From: Blastocatellia bacterium
GTDB taxonomy: Bacteria; Acidobacteriota; Blastocatellia; HR10
Direction of reading: 5' to 3'
DNA length: 33,728 bases
Assembly (NCBI GenBank): GCA_035573895.1
Contig: DATLZR010000098.1
Coordinates: 1-33,728, forward strand
In this document: one piece after another, positions 1 through 9,400 of the stretch
How the letters are laid out: every line of letters begins with the position of its first letter
How positions within the stretch are numbered: the first letter of the stretch is position 1
Notes under the pieces: model-generated
Seen by the model: the letters and a program-made list of their open reading frames with translations, nothing else
Database searches by the model: none
Told to the model about the DNA's origin: nothing
Made by a program: the position numbers and the translations under genes

Positions 1-984
1 GCCTGTGATGAGTTCACCCCGCCGAACCGGCGCCACCGTTGTTGAAGCGCCTCCTATGTGGAGGATGACTGCATTCTCTTCGGTACTCGCCCCGGACCCT
101 TCCTCGATCAATGTGCCGATGATGCTCGCCACATGTCCCGAGAATAGAGCCGAAGCGGGTTGTCGCAGAAATTCATCGGGCCGGAGAACCCCGGCGTCAT
201 TGCCCATGATGAGCAGGGGGGCTGTAATGTCACACCTCCGGAGGCTCTTTTCCACAAGCTCAACCAGACGCACGAGACGGGGCAGAAACCCAGCGATCAG
301 GAGCGACCGCAGGAGAAGATTCTGCGCCTGATCGTTTCCCCCCGCGGGCTGACAAGCCGCCAGGTCGTGCAGCGCTAGAGCAGGCATTCCGAGAGCGACG
401 GATGCCGCCACCACCTCTCGTTCCCGTCGAGACGTCGCAGCTTCATCGGCCACCACGAGGACGCGAGCCCCGCGTGATCGAAGGTCATACAACGTGTTAC
501 GGAGGACAGCTTCATGACCAACCTGCTCGGGGTCAAGTCGCAAACTGAGGAGCCTGATGGGATTGGAGAAGGAGTCACTGCTTGGGGCAGTGAATCTCTC
601 CAGTGACCAAGGGGCGCCCACGATCACGAGTCCCACCGCCGGGCTCTCACTTTGGCCGATCGGGTAGGTGCCCCAGGTAGTCCCAAGCACGACGGTCTCG
701 ACATCCTGCGCCGCAAAAGACCCTGATCCCGCTGACTGCTGCAGGGCAGTATGCAGCCGCTCCGTTAGATCATCTCGACCGGCGCCCTCTGTCGGGGATT
801 CTCTCCCTTCTGATCTTTGCGCGAACTGGCGGAGTCGGGCGGACATCTCGAGAGGTTTCAGGGGTGATGTCCCCGTCGCCAGAGTGCAAACAGAAACCAC
901 CTCTGTCGTGTCGCCGTCAACGGCCACGATCCGAATGTGAGCGACACCGACATCGAGCCCAATTCGGATCCTCCGTCGTCCCAT
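1..984 (-). CDS. Hydantoinase/oxoprolinase-like ATPase-fold protein, partial (3' end outside window)
   Basis: The frame is open from ATG at 984 to the window edge (328 codons seen), so the C-terminal part is missing. An in-frame TGA four codons upstream makes this ATG the only good start. The residues follow the hydantoinase A/oxoprolinase layout: an N-terminal RIGLDVG phosphate-loop-like motif (about residues 7-13), a VVLGTTWGTY segment matching the family GTT motif, a LRSRGARVLVVAD strand, LLIMGNDAGVL (family: imqSdGG), SGHVASIIG (family: SGPAgGviGA) and HIGGASTTV (family: DMGGTSTDV). Several normally conserved residues differ: Asn after GTT, and the Asp residues of the DMGGTSTD motif. This may be a divergent or catalytically altered member. 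It lies 178 bases downstream of a corrinoid adenosyltransferase on the same strand and may share its transcript. Related actin-fold ATPases reactivate B12 enzymes, but that role here is only inference. Confidence 0.72.
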   Translation of the reverse strand, partial: MGRRRIRIGLDVGVAHIRIVAVDGDTTEVVSVCTLATGTSPLKPLEMSARLRQFAQRSEGRESPTEGAGRDDLTERLHTALQQSAGSGSFAAQDVETVVLGTTWGTYPIGQSESPAVGLVIVGAPWSLERFTAPSSDSFSNPIRLLSLRLDPEQVGHEAVLRNTLYDLRSRGARVLVVADEAATSRREREVVAASVALGMPALALHDLAACQPAGGNDQAQNLLLRSLLIAGFLPRLVRLVELVEKSLRRCDITAPLLIMGNDAGVLRPDEFLRQPASALFSGHVASIIGTLIEEGSGASTEENAVILHIGGASTTVAPVRRGELITG

Positions 985-1162
985 AGAGGGTGTGGATCAC
1001 TCGGCCCCTCAACCAATCCGCACAGACGCCAGGGATCAAGCCTCCCCCGGTACCCGCAATGCCACACAAATTACGCCGACATCCCGGCACGCCGTCGCCC
1101 AGAGGTTGCAAGGCCGAGCTTGGATCTCTGGAGAATCTATCATCTCGCCGACTCGATGATTC

Positions 1163-1744
1163 TCAATCTTCCGGCTGCTTTTTCCTCGTTCTCGGCGGGC
1201 TAGCAAATGATGCCTGCTCTTCACTGATGCCCGCTCGACGATTAACGACCCGCGCCAGCACAAAGAGAAGATCGGACAAACGATTGAGGTAGACGATCAA
1301 CTCAGGATTGATCGCCTCTTCTTTTGAGAGCTTCACAACCTTCCGTTCGGCGCGCCGCGTCACGGCTCGGGCGAGATGCAAAAGAGCCCCCGCCGGAGCG
1401 CCTCCGGGGAGAACGAACTCCTTAAGGGGAGGAATTTGACGATTGAATTCGTCAATCGTGCGTTCGAGCCGGAGACTCTCCTCCCGGGTGATTCTGGGGG
1501 CATCGAGATTTAGGGGACTGGCCAGATCGGCTCCCACCGTGAAAAGCGTATTTTGGAGGGTCGCCAGGATGCCATCAATCTCTTTATCCTGCACGTGGCA
1601 GCGGACAAGTCCGAGCAGGGAATTCACCTCATCAATTTCACCATAGGCATCAACCCGAGGCGAATCCTTGCCGACGCGCTGACCTCCCACCAGGGATGTC
1701 TCGCCGCTATCGCCCGTTCGCGTGTAGACTTTTGTGATACGCAT
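1163..1744 (-). CDS. Cob(I)yrinic acid a,c-diamide adenosyltransferase, PduO type
   Basis: This enzyme transfers the adenosyl group of ATP to cob(I)alamin, making coenzyme B12 for mutases and dehydratases in the cytoplasm. The 193-residue length is normal for the family. The N-terminus carries the ATP-binding signature TRTGDSGETSLVGGQRVGKD (about residues 8-27), followed by YGEIDEVNSLLG. The middle has FVLPGG and ARAVTRRAER, and the C-terminal helix has YLNRLSDLLFVLARVVNRR, all hallmarks of PduO/MMAB-type trimeric enzymes. The tail is basic and probably disordered. The start is ATG at 1744 with only a weak Shine-Dalgarno sequence. A minus-strand sigma-70 promoter lies about 65 bases upstream, divergent from the next block. 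The hydantoinase-like gene follows on the same strand. The B12-dependent enzyme it serves is not in this window. Confidence 0.95.
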   Translation of the reverse strand: MRITKVYTRTGDSGETSLVGGQRVGKDSPRVDAYGEIDEVNSLLGLVRCHVQDKEIDGILATLQNTLFTVGADLASPLNLDAPRITREESLRLERTIDEFNRQIPPLKEFVLPGGAPAGALLHLARAVTRRAERKVVKLSKEEAINPELIVYLNRLSDLLFVLARVVNRRAGISEEQASFASPPRTRKKQPED

Positions 1745-1817
1745 AAGAGTCTTCGCTCAGCCACGAATACCAGCAAACGGCACCGCTTCATACCAGCCGG
1801 ATGACAAACAGAGGGAG

Positions 1818-1847
1818 AATATACGCGGGCTCCGGCGGCGGTGTCAA
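1818..1847 (-). promoter_or_regulatory. Sigma-70 promoter for the adenosyltransferase gene
   Basis: On the minus strand TTGACA (1847-1842) is followed after 18 bases by TATATT (1823-1818). Transcription would start near 1811, leaving a leader of about 65 bases before ATG 1744. It is divergent from the promoter at 1877-1905. Confidence 0.6.
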
Positions 1848-1876
1848 AGAGTCCCCGAATTAGCAAGGAACACACC

Positions 1877-1905
1877 CTGACAGCGGACGGGCGACGTAGT
1901 ATAAT
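1877..1905 (+). promoter_or_regulatory. Sigma-70 promoter for the membrane protein/activator pair
   Basis: CTGACA (1877-1882), 17 bases, then TATAAT (1900-1905): one mismatch in the -35 box and a perfect -10. The predicted start near 1912 gives a leader of about 33 bases to ATG 1945, which has GGAG seven bases upstream. Confidence 0.65.
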
Positions 1906-1944
1906 CGTGCTGCTTCGCGGAGAAACCCTTGAAGGAGCGGGCCG

Positions 1945-2226
1945 ATGAGTGAGGGGTGGTCGTGGCTTATCGCCCTCGCGCTGGCCGTCGGTGTGGTGGC
2001 ACTGCTTGTGCGCGATTACCGGCGGAAGCAGACGCGCACGGACGAACAATACCAGGCGGACGTAAGGCGAGCGGGAGTTTCCTGGATCGGAGCGGCGGCC
2101 CTCAGTCTCCACAAACTTCTCCAGCCGGGCGTTGAGAAAGCAATCTCGTACGTGCAGGACGAGAGGGAAGGAATGACCGAGAACGATCATGATACCGGGC
2201 TCGACCCTCGCAACGGGCGGAGGTGA
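1945..2226 (+). CDS. Small single-pass membrane protein, unknown function
   Basis: A 93-residue protein that I do not recognise. Residues about 6-25 form a hydrophobic helix (IALALAVGVVALLV), followed by a basic stretch (RDYRRKQTR). The remainder is soluble and probably cytoplasmic by the positive-inside rule. The start is ATG 1945, with GGAG at 1934-1937. The stop codon ends four bases before the ATG of the sigma-54 activator, and the activator's GGAGG lies inside the last codons of this gene, so the two are very likely cotranscribed and translationally coupled. That pairing suggests a role linked to the activator, for example a membrane tether or sensor accessory, but nothing in the sequence proves it. 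Confidence 0.7.
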   Translation: MSEGWSWLIALALAVGVVALLVRDYRRKQTRTDEQYQADVRRAGVSWIGAAALSLHKLLQPGVEKAISYVQDEREGMTENDHDTGLDPRNGRR

Positions 2227-2230
2227 CGCC

Positions 2231-3790
2231 ATGAGTGCCAGCCGTGATCCAATTGTCGCGGGCGGCCGCAGTGAGATCAAAAAACTGACCTCACTGCTTC
2301 AGATCAGCCAGACACTCGGTCAGCCGCTGAATCTCCGGGCAGCGCTCGCGCGCGTCCTGGAAATCCTGGAGGAAAATCATGGTGTGGTCTCGGCGATTGT
2401 CGTCCTCCAGGATGAAAGGGATGAGCTTTTGAAGATCGAAAGCGCCATCGGTATCAGCCCTCAGGCGCGTCGCCGCAGCCAATACCAGGTGGGTGAGGGA
2501 ATCATCGGGCGCGTCGTGGAAAGCGGCCGTCCCATTGTCGTGCCCAAGGCCAGTCAGGAGCCACTCTTTCTGAACCGCACCGGTATTCTCAAGGGCCCTC
2601 ACGAGGAGCTCACCTTCATCTGTGTCCCCGTTTCCGTTGATCGGCAGACAGTGGGAGCACTGGGCGTCGCCCTCCGCTACAAGCGTGAGCGCGATTATGA
2701 CCAGTCGGTTCAGTTTTTCAGCATCGTCGGCTCGATGATCGCTCAGGCGGTCAAAGTGAATCGCCTCATCGAGGCGGAAAAACAGCGCCTGCTCGATGAG
2801 AATCTCACACTCAAGATGGAGCTGCGCCAGCGCTACGACTTCAGCAACATCGTGGGGACGAGTCGTCCGATGCAGGATGTCTATGAGCAGGTCGCCCAGG
2901 TGGCCAAGACCAACACAACTGTCCTCATTCGAGGAGAGTCAGGAACAGGCAAGGAGCTTATCGCGCGGGCCATCCACTATAACTCCCTGCGGGCGGATAA
3001 GCCGTTCATCAAGGTGAGCTGCGCCGCCTTGCCCGAAAGTTTGATCGAAGCCGAGCTTTTCGGCTACGAAAAGGGAGCCTTCACCGGGGCCTACAGTCGC
3101 AAAAAGGGCCGCTTTGAACTCGCCGACCACGGCACGCTCTTTCTGGACGAAATCGGCGACCTCAGCCCCTCGACTCAGGTCAAGCTCTTGCGCGTCCTCC
3201 AGGAGCGCGAGTTCGAGCGCCTGGGGGGCACGGAAACCATCTCCGTAGACGTCCGACTCATCGCGGCGACCAACCGCGATCTGGAAGGGGCACTGCGTGA
3301 CGGCACCTTCCGCGAAGACCTCTATTATCGGCTCAACGTCTTCACCATCTATCTTCCTCCCCTGCGCGAGCGGAAATCGGATATTCTGCTTCTGGCCGAT
3401 CACTTCCTGGAGAAGTACGCGCGGCTCCATCGCAAGGACATTCGAAGGATCTCGACCCCCGCGATTGATATGCTCATGAGTTACCACTGGCCCGGGAATG
3501 TCCGTGAGCTGGAGAACATCATCGAGCGGGCCGTTCTCGTGTGTGAGGGAAATGTCATTCACAGTCATCACCTGCCGCCCACGCTCCAGACTGCCGAGGC
3601 CTCGGGAACCCTTCCGCGACGGTCCCTCGCGGAAGCGGTGCAGGCCTACGAGAAGGATCTCATCCTCGATGCGCTCAAAACCACACGCGGTAACATCACC
3701 CGAGCTGCGCGCCTCCTCAATACGACCAAGCGAATCCTCGGCTACAGGGTCAAAAGGCTCAAGATTGACGTCTCTCGTTTCAAGGAGTAG
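2231..3790 (+). CDS. Sigma-54-dependent transcriptional activator, NifA-like (GAF-AAA+-HTH)
   Basis: A bacterial enhancer-binding protein of 519 residues that remodels sigma-54 RNA polymerase using ATP. Residues about 20-165 form a GAF sensor domain rather than a phosphorylated receiver, as in NifA. The AAA+ domain has Walker A GESGTGKE (about 235-242), the sigma-54-contacting loop GAFTGA (about 282-287) and Walker B LFLDEIGDL (about 303-311), so it should be active. The C-terminal Fis-type helix-turn-helix has GNITRAARLLNTTKRILGYR, and the LGYR ending resembles NifA-type domains. A longer frame begins at 2189, but ATG 2231 has GGAGG about eight bases upstream and follows the previous stop directly, so it is preferred. 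A well-matched sigma-54 promoter lies downstream, before the glnA block, making nitrogen assimilation its likely target (inference). The GAF ligand is unknown. Confidence 0.95.
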   Translation: MSASRDPIVAGGRSEIKKLTSLLQISQTLGQPLNLRAALARVLEILEENHGVVSAIVVLQDERDELLKIESAIGISPQARRRSQYQVGEGIIGRVVESGRPIVVPKASQEPLFLNRTGILKGPHEELTFICVPVSVDRQTVGALGVALRYKRERDYDQSVQFFSIVGSMIAQAVKVNRLIEAEKQRLLDENLTLKMELRQRYDFSNIVGTSRPMQDVYEQVAQVAKTNTTVLIRGESGTGKELIARAIHYNSLRADKPFIKVSCAALPESLIEAELFGYEKGAFTGAYSRKKGRFELADHGTLFLDEIGDLSPSTQVKLLRVLQEREFERLGGTETISVDVRLIAATNRDLEGALRDGTFREDLYYRLNVFTIYLPPLRERKSDILLLADHFLEKYARLHRKDIRRISTPAIDMLMSYHWPGNVRELENIIERAVLVCEGNVIHSHHLPPTLQTAEASGTLPRRSLAEAVQAYEKDLILDALKTTRGNITRAARLLNTTKRILGYRVKRLKIDVSRFKE

Positions 3791-3959
3791 AGTCGGCGAC
3801 GCTGTCCGAGCGACCGGAGGCAATGGTACGAATGGGTTGCCCCAGCGGACGATGACTCCCGGATGAGACCGGCGACTCACAATGGGACACCCGCCGCAGG
3901 CCTTCCTAACAAAAAGCTGGATGGGCGAGGTCGAAGGGCCACCGAGGGGACCGACAGTA

Positions 3960-4354
3960 TGTGACAATTTTGTCCCTTTTCCTGAAATCTGTGACACTTT
4001 TGTTCCATTTCCCTTTCCCCTCGACCGCCGGCGGGTGTTCATGCGGTAGCGGTGAGACAATCCTTCCGCGGCAATCACTGGATGTTGGGGTTTGCCAGGA
4101 ACCCGGCTCAATATCTGGTGGGGAAGCCTGATGCCCGAGACAGCCCATGTGAGAGTGACGGAGTTCCCCATGCCCCTTCGGTGAAGCGGAGGATTTCACG
4201 AGCAGGGGCCAACGGATGAATGGCAGGTAGTACGACCTCATTTCCCCGAGGGATGCACGCCGGGCACCGCTCTCTCCGCTGGCGAGACCGGAGCCGGACA
4301 AAAATGGGACATTTTTGTATCTTTCGAGTCTGTTTGGTACACTATTGTCGCATT
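3960..4354. repeat. Inverted pair of two-site repeats bounding a ~395-bp non-coding segment (MITE-like remnant or operator array)
   Basis: At the left, two direct copies of TGTGACANTTTTGT lie exactly 30 bases apart (starting 3960 and 3990). At the right, ACATTTTTGT (4309-4318) and ACACTATTGT (4339-4348) are also 30 bases apart. Read on the minus strand from 4354 or so, the right end aligns without gaps to the left end in two blocks: about 13/17 over the first site and 13/20 over the second, separated by an unmatched spacer. This is what decayed terminal inverted repeats with paired transposase-binding sites look like; IS21-family ends have repeated subterminal sites. No transposase gene or clear target duplication is visible. 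The flanks 3791-3959 and 4355-4450 hold nothing else I can name. An activator-binding role is the alternative. Confidence 0.5.
4298..4318. promoter_or_regulatory. Perfect 9-bp dyad, possible operator or enhancer site
   Basis: Arms ACAAAAATG (4298-4306) and CATTTTTGT (4310-4318) are perfectly complementary around GGA. The centre lies about 145 bases upstream of the -24 element of the sigma-54 promoter at 4451, a usual distance for an activator site. It overlaps the repeat pair described at 3960-4354, so it may instead be a transposon end. Confidence 0.45.
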
Positions 4355-4449
4355 CCATTCCGTTCGGCCTCTCCCCGATCCAGGCTTCGTTGGCGCCCTT
4401 TCCTCGCGTTCTCAATGGGTTACAGGAAAGATTGAAGTGCCTTGGTCTC

Positions 4450-4467
4450 GTGGAACACCGTTTGCAA
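4450..4467 (+). promoter_or_regulatory. Sigma-54 (-24/-12) promoter upstream of the small ORF and glnA
   Basis: TGGAACACCGTTTGCA at 4451-4466 matches the consensus TGGCACG-N4-TTGCA at all but two defined positions and keeps the required GG-N10-GC spacing (GG 4452-4453, GC 4464-4465). Transcription would start near 4477. It follows a sigma-54 activator gene and precedes glnA, which is often sigma-54 controlled. Confidence 0.72.
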
Positions 4468-4625
4468 AATGCCACTTCGGTCGAAATTGTCGGTCGTTTC
4501 TTATGACCGTGCGGCCGGCGCAACATGGAGAGACCCTGGGTGCAGCCGGGGATGATTTGTGGAAAAGGCGACTTTTGAGTCTGCGATGCAATACGAAAGC
4601 TTGTGCACCAATACTGGAGGAAGCC

Positions 4626-4844
4626 ATGCCAGGCGAATACGGTGAGATCATGCGATTTCTCATGTACCATCGCGAACGGTACTCCACCGAGGAGGAATTC
4701 CGTCATTTCCTCGCGACGGAGATTCGGAAGCTTGTCCTTGACCTCCGGGATTTCGACATTATCATTTCGGTCCTACCGGAGTTCCTCAAACCCCGCTCGC
4801 TTGAGCAAGTTGGGGCGCCCGCTCCGGGACGGGCGGCGGTATAG
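4626..4844 (+). CDS. 72-residue unknown protein in the glnA leader
   Basis: I do not recognise this protein. It starts at ATG 4626, preceded by GGAGG at a good distance; a longer in-frame extension to 4437 would begin upstream of the predicted transcription start and has no ribosome binding site. The sequence is soluble, charged and probably helical: an acidic/aromatic N-terminal half with [20 protein letters not shown], then a hydrophobic strand-like FDIIISVL, ending in a Pro/Ala tail. It sits between the sigma-54 promoter and glnA, 92 bases ahead of the glnA start, so it should be transcribed with glutamine synthetase. Small proteins that bind and regulate glutamine synthetase are known elsewhere (cyanobacterial IF7, archaeal sP26), but no similarity to them is visible. 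Confidence 0.7.
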   Translation: MPGEYGEIMRFLMYHRERYSTEEEFRHFLATEIRKLVLDLRDFDIIISVLPEFLKPRSLEQVGAPAPGRAAV

Positions 4845-4936
4845 GTGCGCTCAGCAGGGCGGTCAGGGCTGGTTGGGCCCGCGGGAATTCCGGGAGTGCT
4901 CGAAGTAGAAAAATCACAAACTGCTCAGGAGGTCGA

Positions 4937-6334
4937 ATGACGCCTAAAGAAGTCCTGTCATTTGCCAAGGAACAGGGTGCCAAATTCGTTGACATGCGCT
5001 TTACCGATCTGCCCGGTCAATGGCAGCACATGATTTTTCCCATCGAGGAGCTGTCGGAGCGCTCCTTCGAGGAAGGGTTCGGGTTTGACGCCTCTTCGAT
5101 TCGAGGCTGGGCGGCGATTCACGAAAGTGACATGCTCGTTGTGCCTGATCCCTCGCGGTGCTGGATTGACCCGTTTTTCAAGGAACCAACACTGGTGATG
5201 ATCGGAACGGTGGTTGATCCAATCACCAAGCAGGAATATGAATTCGACCCTCGGGGGGTGGCACGACGGGCGGAAGCCTATCTCCGGTATACCGGGATCG
5301 CAGACGTGGCTTATTTTGGGCCGGAAGCCGAGTTTTTCATCTTCGACGATGTGGTCTACCACAACGATAGCTACACGGCCGAGTACTCCATTCACAGCGA
5401 TGAGGCCGCCTGGAAGGAGAGCGGCAGCGGCTATCGCATTCGGCACAAGGAGGGATATGTGCCGACGCCCCCGCTCGATACGCTGGTGGACCTGCGTTCG
5501 GAGATCACCCTCCGGCTACGCCAGGTGGGAATCGAAGTGGAGTGTCACCATCACGAAGTGGCCACGGCGGGTCAGGGGGAGATTGACTTCCGTTACTCGA
5601 ACCTGACGACGACTGCCGACAATGTGATGATCTTCAAGTACGTCGTCAAGAACACCGCTCGGGCCTGGGGCAAGGTGGCCACCTTCATGCCCAAGCCCAT
5701 CTATGGCGACAACGGCAGCGGTATGCACTGCCATCAGTCGCTGTGGAAAGGGGGCAAGCCGCTCTTTGCCGGAGATGAATACGCCGGACTGTCGCGGGAG
5801 GCGCTCTATTACATCGGGGGACTACTCAAGCATGCGCCGGCACTTGCGGCACTGGTGGCGCCGACAACCAACAGTTATCGGCGCCTGGTGCCCGGTTATG
5901 AAGCTCCGGTGAACCTCGCCTACTCGCGTCGCAATCGAAGTGCCGCCGTGCGCATCCCGATGTACTCGCCGAGTCCAAAGGCGAAGCGACTGGAATTTCG
6001 CCCGCCGGACCCCAGCTGCAACCCGTATCTCGCCTTTGCCGCCATGCTCATGGCCGGTCTCGATGGAATCGAACAGCGGATTGATCCGGGCGAGCCGCTT
6101 GATCGGGATATTTACGACATGAGTCCGGAGGAGTTGAAGAACGTCCCGAGCCTGCCCGGTTCTCTCGAAGAGGCGTTGGCTGCTCTGGAACGGGACTACG
6201 ACTTCTTGCTCAAGGGAGATGTTTTCACCGAGAGTCTCATCGAGCGCTGGATCCGTTATAAGCGTGAGCGGGAAGTGAATCAACTTCGACTCCGACCCCA
6301 TCCTTACGAGTTCGCGCTTTATTTCGACGTGTAG
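4937..6334 (+). CDS. glnA: Glutamine synthetase, type I
   Basis: This enzyme makes glutamine from glutamate, ammonia and ATP in the cytoplasm as a dodecamer. The 465-residue length is typical of GSI. Visible signatures are [10 protein letters not shown] near the N-terminus, EAEFFIFD (metal-binding Glu), [12 protein letters not shown], the ATP/ammonium segment [16 protein letters not shown] and the C-terminal [13 protein letters not shown]. The segment DIYDM carries Tyr393 at the position of the E. coli adenylylation tyrosine (397), so it looks like the GlnE-regulated GSI-beta type. ATG 4937 has GGAGG five bases upstream. It lies in the predicted sigma-54 transcript with the small upstream ORF and is followed after 130 bases by glutamate synthase, giving a GS-GOGAT block. 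No key residue appears missing. Confidence 0.97.
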   Translation: MTPKEVLSFAKEQGAKFVDMRFTDLPGQWQHMIFPIEELSERSFEEGFGFDASSIRGWAAIHESDMLVVPDPSRCWIDPFFKEPTLVMIGTVVDPITKQEYEFDPRGVARRAEAYLRYTGIADVAYFGPEAEFFIFDDVVYHNDSYTAEYSIHSDEAAWKESGSGYRIRHKEGYVPTPPLDTLVDLRSEITLRLRQVGIEVECHHHEVATAGQGEIDFRYSNLTTTADNVMIFKYVVKNTARAWGKVATFMPKPIYGDNGSGMHCHQSLWKGGKPLFAGDEYAGLSREALYYIGGLLKHAPALAALVAPTTNSYRRLVPGYEAPVNLAYSRRNRSAAVRIPMYSPSPKAKRLEFRPPDPSCNPYLAFAAMLMAGLDGIEQRIDPGEPLDRDIYDMSPEELKNVPSLPGSLEEALAALERDYDFLLKGDVFTESLIERWIRYKREREVNQLRLRPHPYEFALYFDV

Positions 6335-6464
6335 ATGATGGGGTCACTGGCCTGCTGATTGGCTGACTCGGCGACTCACCATCGGGGTGGGCTGGCGAGT
6401 CACGGTCCTTACACTCTCGGTGTCGGCGAAGGAGAGGCATTTTTCATCGAGTGAGGTCAGAAAA

Positions 6465-9400
6465 ATGAACGCAACGGTGATGGGGGAAACAGAAGAGCAA
6501 CGAATTGATCTCGAGCGCGACAGTTGCGGAGTTGGGTTTATCGCCGATCTTCAGGGGCGTCGCCGCCATGATATCTTGGAGATGGGCCTGACGGCTCTTT
6601 CCCGGATGCGTCATCGAGGGGCCGTCTCTGCTGATGCTGAAACGGGAGATGGAGCGGGTGTCCTCTTTCAATTGCCCTCGCAGTTTTTCCGGCGCGAGTT
6701 GCTGCGGCGGGGAGTGCGCTTGTCTCCAAAGGCGCGTGTCGCCGTCGGAATGGTCTTTCTGCCGGCATCCCCGGAGGATTACGAGGCGAGCAAACGCACG
6801 ATTGAAGACGTGATTGCGCGAACCGGTAGGGCAGGCGCGTCCCTCCACGCCTCCTCGGTCTGCTCGGACACTTCTGGGTCTCCTCCCCGAAGTGTCCGGA
6901 TTCCCCTGCAATGTCTCGGATGGCGACGGGTCCCTGTGGATCTGGAAGTGCTGGGTGAGGAGGCGCGGGCTGCTTGCCCGATCATCGAACAGGTGATCAT
7001 TGCTCCCACCTCCCCCTGTTCGAGTGACGCGCTCGAACGGACTCTTTTTCTGGTCAGAAAAGAGATCGAGCATCGCCTGTCGGTTGCGGGACTTTCGGCG
7101 CACATCGTCTCACTGTCACATCGAACGATAGTCTACAAGGCATTGCTCGTGTCGTCCGATCTCCGAAGATTCTTCCCGGATCTTCAGAGGCTGGATTTCC
7201 GCACGCGATTTACCATCTTTCACGGCCGCTACAGCACCAACACGCGACCGAGCTGGAGGTTGGTTCAGCCGTTTCGCTTCCTGGCCCATAATGGGGAGAT
7301 CAATACGCTCCAGGGAAATCGCCGGTGGGTCCAGGCGCGGACGGAGATGCTCGCCTCTGTGTGGGGCGGCGAAACGAAATGGCTTGTGCCCCTCCTTGAC
7401 GAACGAGCGAGCGACTCAGCCAATTTAGACAACGTGCTGGAGCTGCTCTTTTTCTCAGGGCGCTCTTTGCTTCATGCGATGTCCATGCTGGTGCCGGAAG
7501 CCTACGGGCGCGACCCGGAAAAGGATCCTGCTATCGGTGCCTTCTACGAGTATCATGAATGTCTCATCGAACCTTGGGACGGACCGGCGGCCCTCTGCTT
7601 CACCGATGGGCGTATCGTTGGAGCTGCGCTCGACCGAAACGGACTCCGTCCCGCTCGCTACGTCATCACGAGTGATGGACTCATGGTCCTCGCGTCGGAA
7701 GTCGGCGTGCTGCCGTTAAGTGAGTCGCACATTGTTGAGAAAGGTCGCCTCGGTCCGGGCAGTATGGTTGCCCTCGATACGGCTTCCCGCCGCCTCTATC
7801 GAGATGAAGAGATCAAGCGGCGCCTGGCCCGACGACGCCCCTATCGGCACTGGCTGAAGCAGCACCTGATTGAGATTGATCGAGACGCCCCATCGGTGGA
7901 GTCTGACGCCCCATCCTTATCGAACCCGTTGAAAACCCTTCAACGAACCTTTGGCTACACGCGCGAGGATCTCGAACTCATCTTGAGCCAGATCGCAATC
8001 GAAGGCAAAGAGCCCATTGGTTCGATGGGAGATGACACGCCGTTGCCTGCGCTTTCACAGAAGCCGCGGCTCATTTACGACTATTTCAAGCAGCTTTTCG
8101 CTCAAGTGACGAATCCCCCTATTGATCCTCTGCGGGAGCGACTCGTCATGTCGCTCGATACATGGATCGGACCGCGATCCAACTGGCTCAAAGAGGAGCC
8201 CGAAGCCTGCCGGATGATTCGCTTCAGAAGCCCTATCTTGACGGGCAATCAGTTTCGCTGGCTGAAGGCGCAGCGAGGACTTCCTGTCGCAATTCTTCCC
8301 ACCCGCTTCCCGGTGAGTCGAGCAGGAGAAGGGCTGCGTCAATCTATCGAGCGCTTATGCGCTCAGGCGGAAAAAGCGGTCGAGCAGGGCGCGGGCATAC
8401 TCATTCTCAGCGACCGCAACGTGTCAGGGCGATGGGCTCCCATCCCGATGTTGCTGGCCGTCGGTGCCGTGCATCAGCACCTTCTCCGAAGTGGAAAACG
8501 AATGCGCGTCGGCCTCGTCGCCGAAGTGGGTGATGCCCGCCAGGATCATCATTTCGCCTGTTTGATCGGATATGGAGCAAGCGCCGTTTACCCCTATTTG
8601 GCCTACGAGTCTGTGGCCGCGTTGGCCGAAGAGAAGGCAATGATAGACCGCCACCATGCCGTCATTACCTATCGGCAGGTCATAGGGAAGGGTTTGCTCA
8701 AGATCATGTCAAAGATGGGGATCTCGGTTCTCTCAAGCTATCACGGCGCTCAGTTGTTTGAAGCCGTCGGATTGGCGCCGGAGGTGATCTCCCGCTGCTT
8801 CTCGGGTACACCGTCACGAATCGGAGGGGTTGGCTGGGAGGGAATCGCGGCAGATGTGCTTCAGTTCCACCAGAGGGCGTTCGGAAAGGAGGACGTTTTC
8901 TTCCAGCCGGGGTATCACTCGAACACGACGAAAATAATGGCGCCTCGGGGTGCTCATGTCATTGCACGTTCAGAGGGAACAACCTCTCTTGACGATTACG
9001 GCTTCTATCGTTTTCGGAAAAACGGCGAATATCATGCGTTCAATCCGGGGGTGATCCGAACGTTGCATCGCGTTGCCCAGAGCAACGGGGATCAAGGGCG
9101 AGGACCGGCTCCGACTGAACTGTATCACGCCTATCGCGCAGCCGTTGAAGATCGTCCTCCCCTCGCCCTGCGGGATTTTCTCACTTTTGATTCGCCCCGA
9201 CGACCCATTTCGATCAGTGAAGTGGAGCCGGTCGGTGAGATCGTGAAGCGGTTTTCCACCTCCGGGATGTCGCACGGGGCGCTCAGCCGGGAAGCACACG
9301 AAGCACTGGCCATCGCTATGAATCGGCTGGGTGCCCGGTCCAATAGCGGCGAGGGGGGCGAGGATCCCTCCCGTTACCGACGTCCACGGGATGGGGACTG

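Noticed and set aside
2939-4171. 410-codon open frame on the minus strand
   Set aside because: It is mostly the antisense of the conserved AAA+ and HTH domains of the activator and continues into the repeat segment; it shows no family motifs.
3960-4318. NifA upstream activator sites of the TGT-N10-ACA type
   Set aside because: The repeats contain TGT and ACA, but none has the N10 spacing, so the canonical NifA site is not supported.
3906-4706. 266-codon open frame on the minus strand across the activator-glnA gap
   Set aside because: It has arbitrary composition, no ribosome binding site, and runs through the repeat pairs, the sigma-54 promoter and the 72-residue gene on the other strand.
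6334-6464. Separate sigma-54 promoter for gltB
   Set aside because: Several TGG and GGC motifs occur, but none has GC at the required 10-base spacing.
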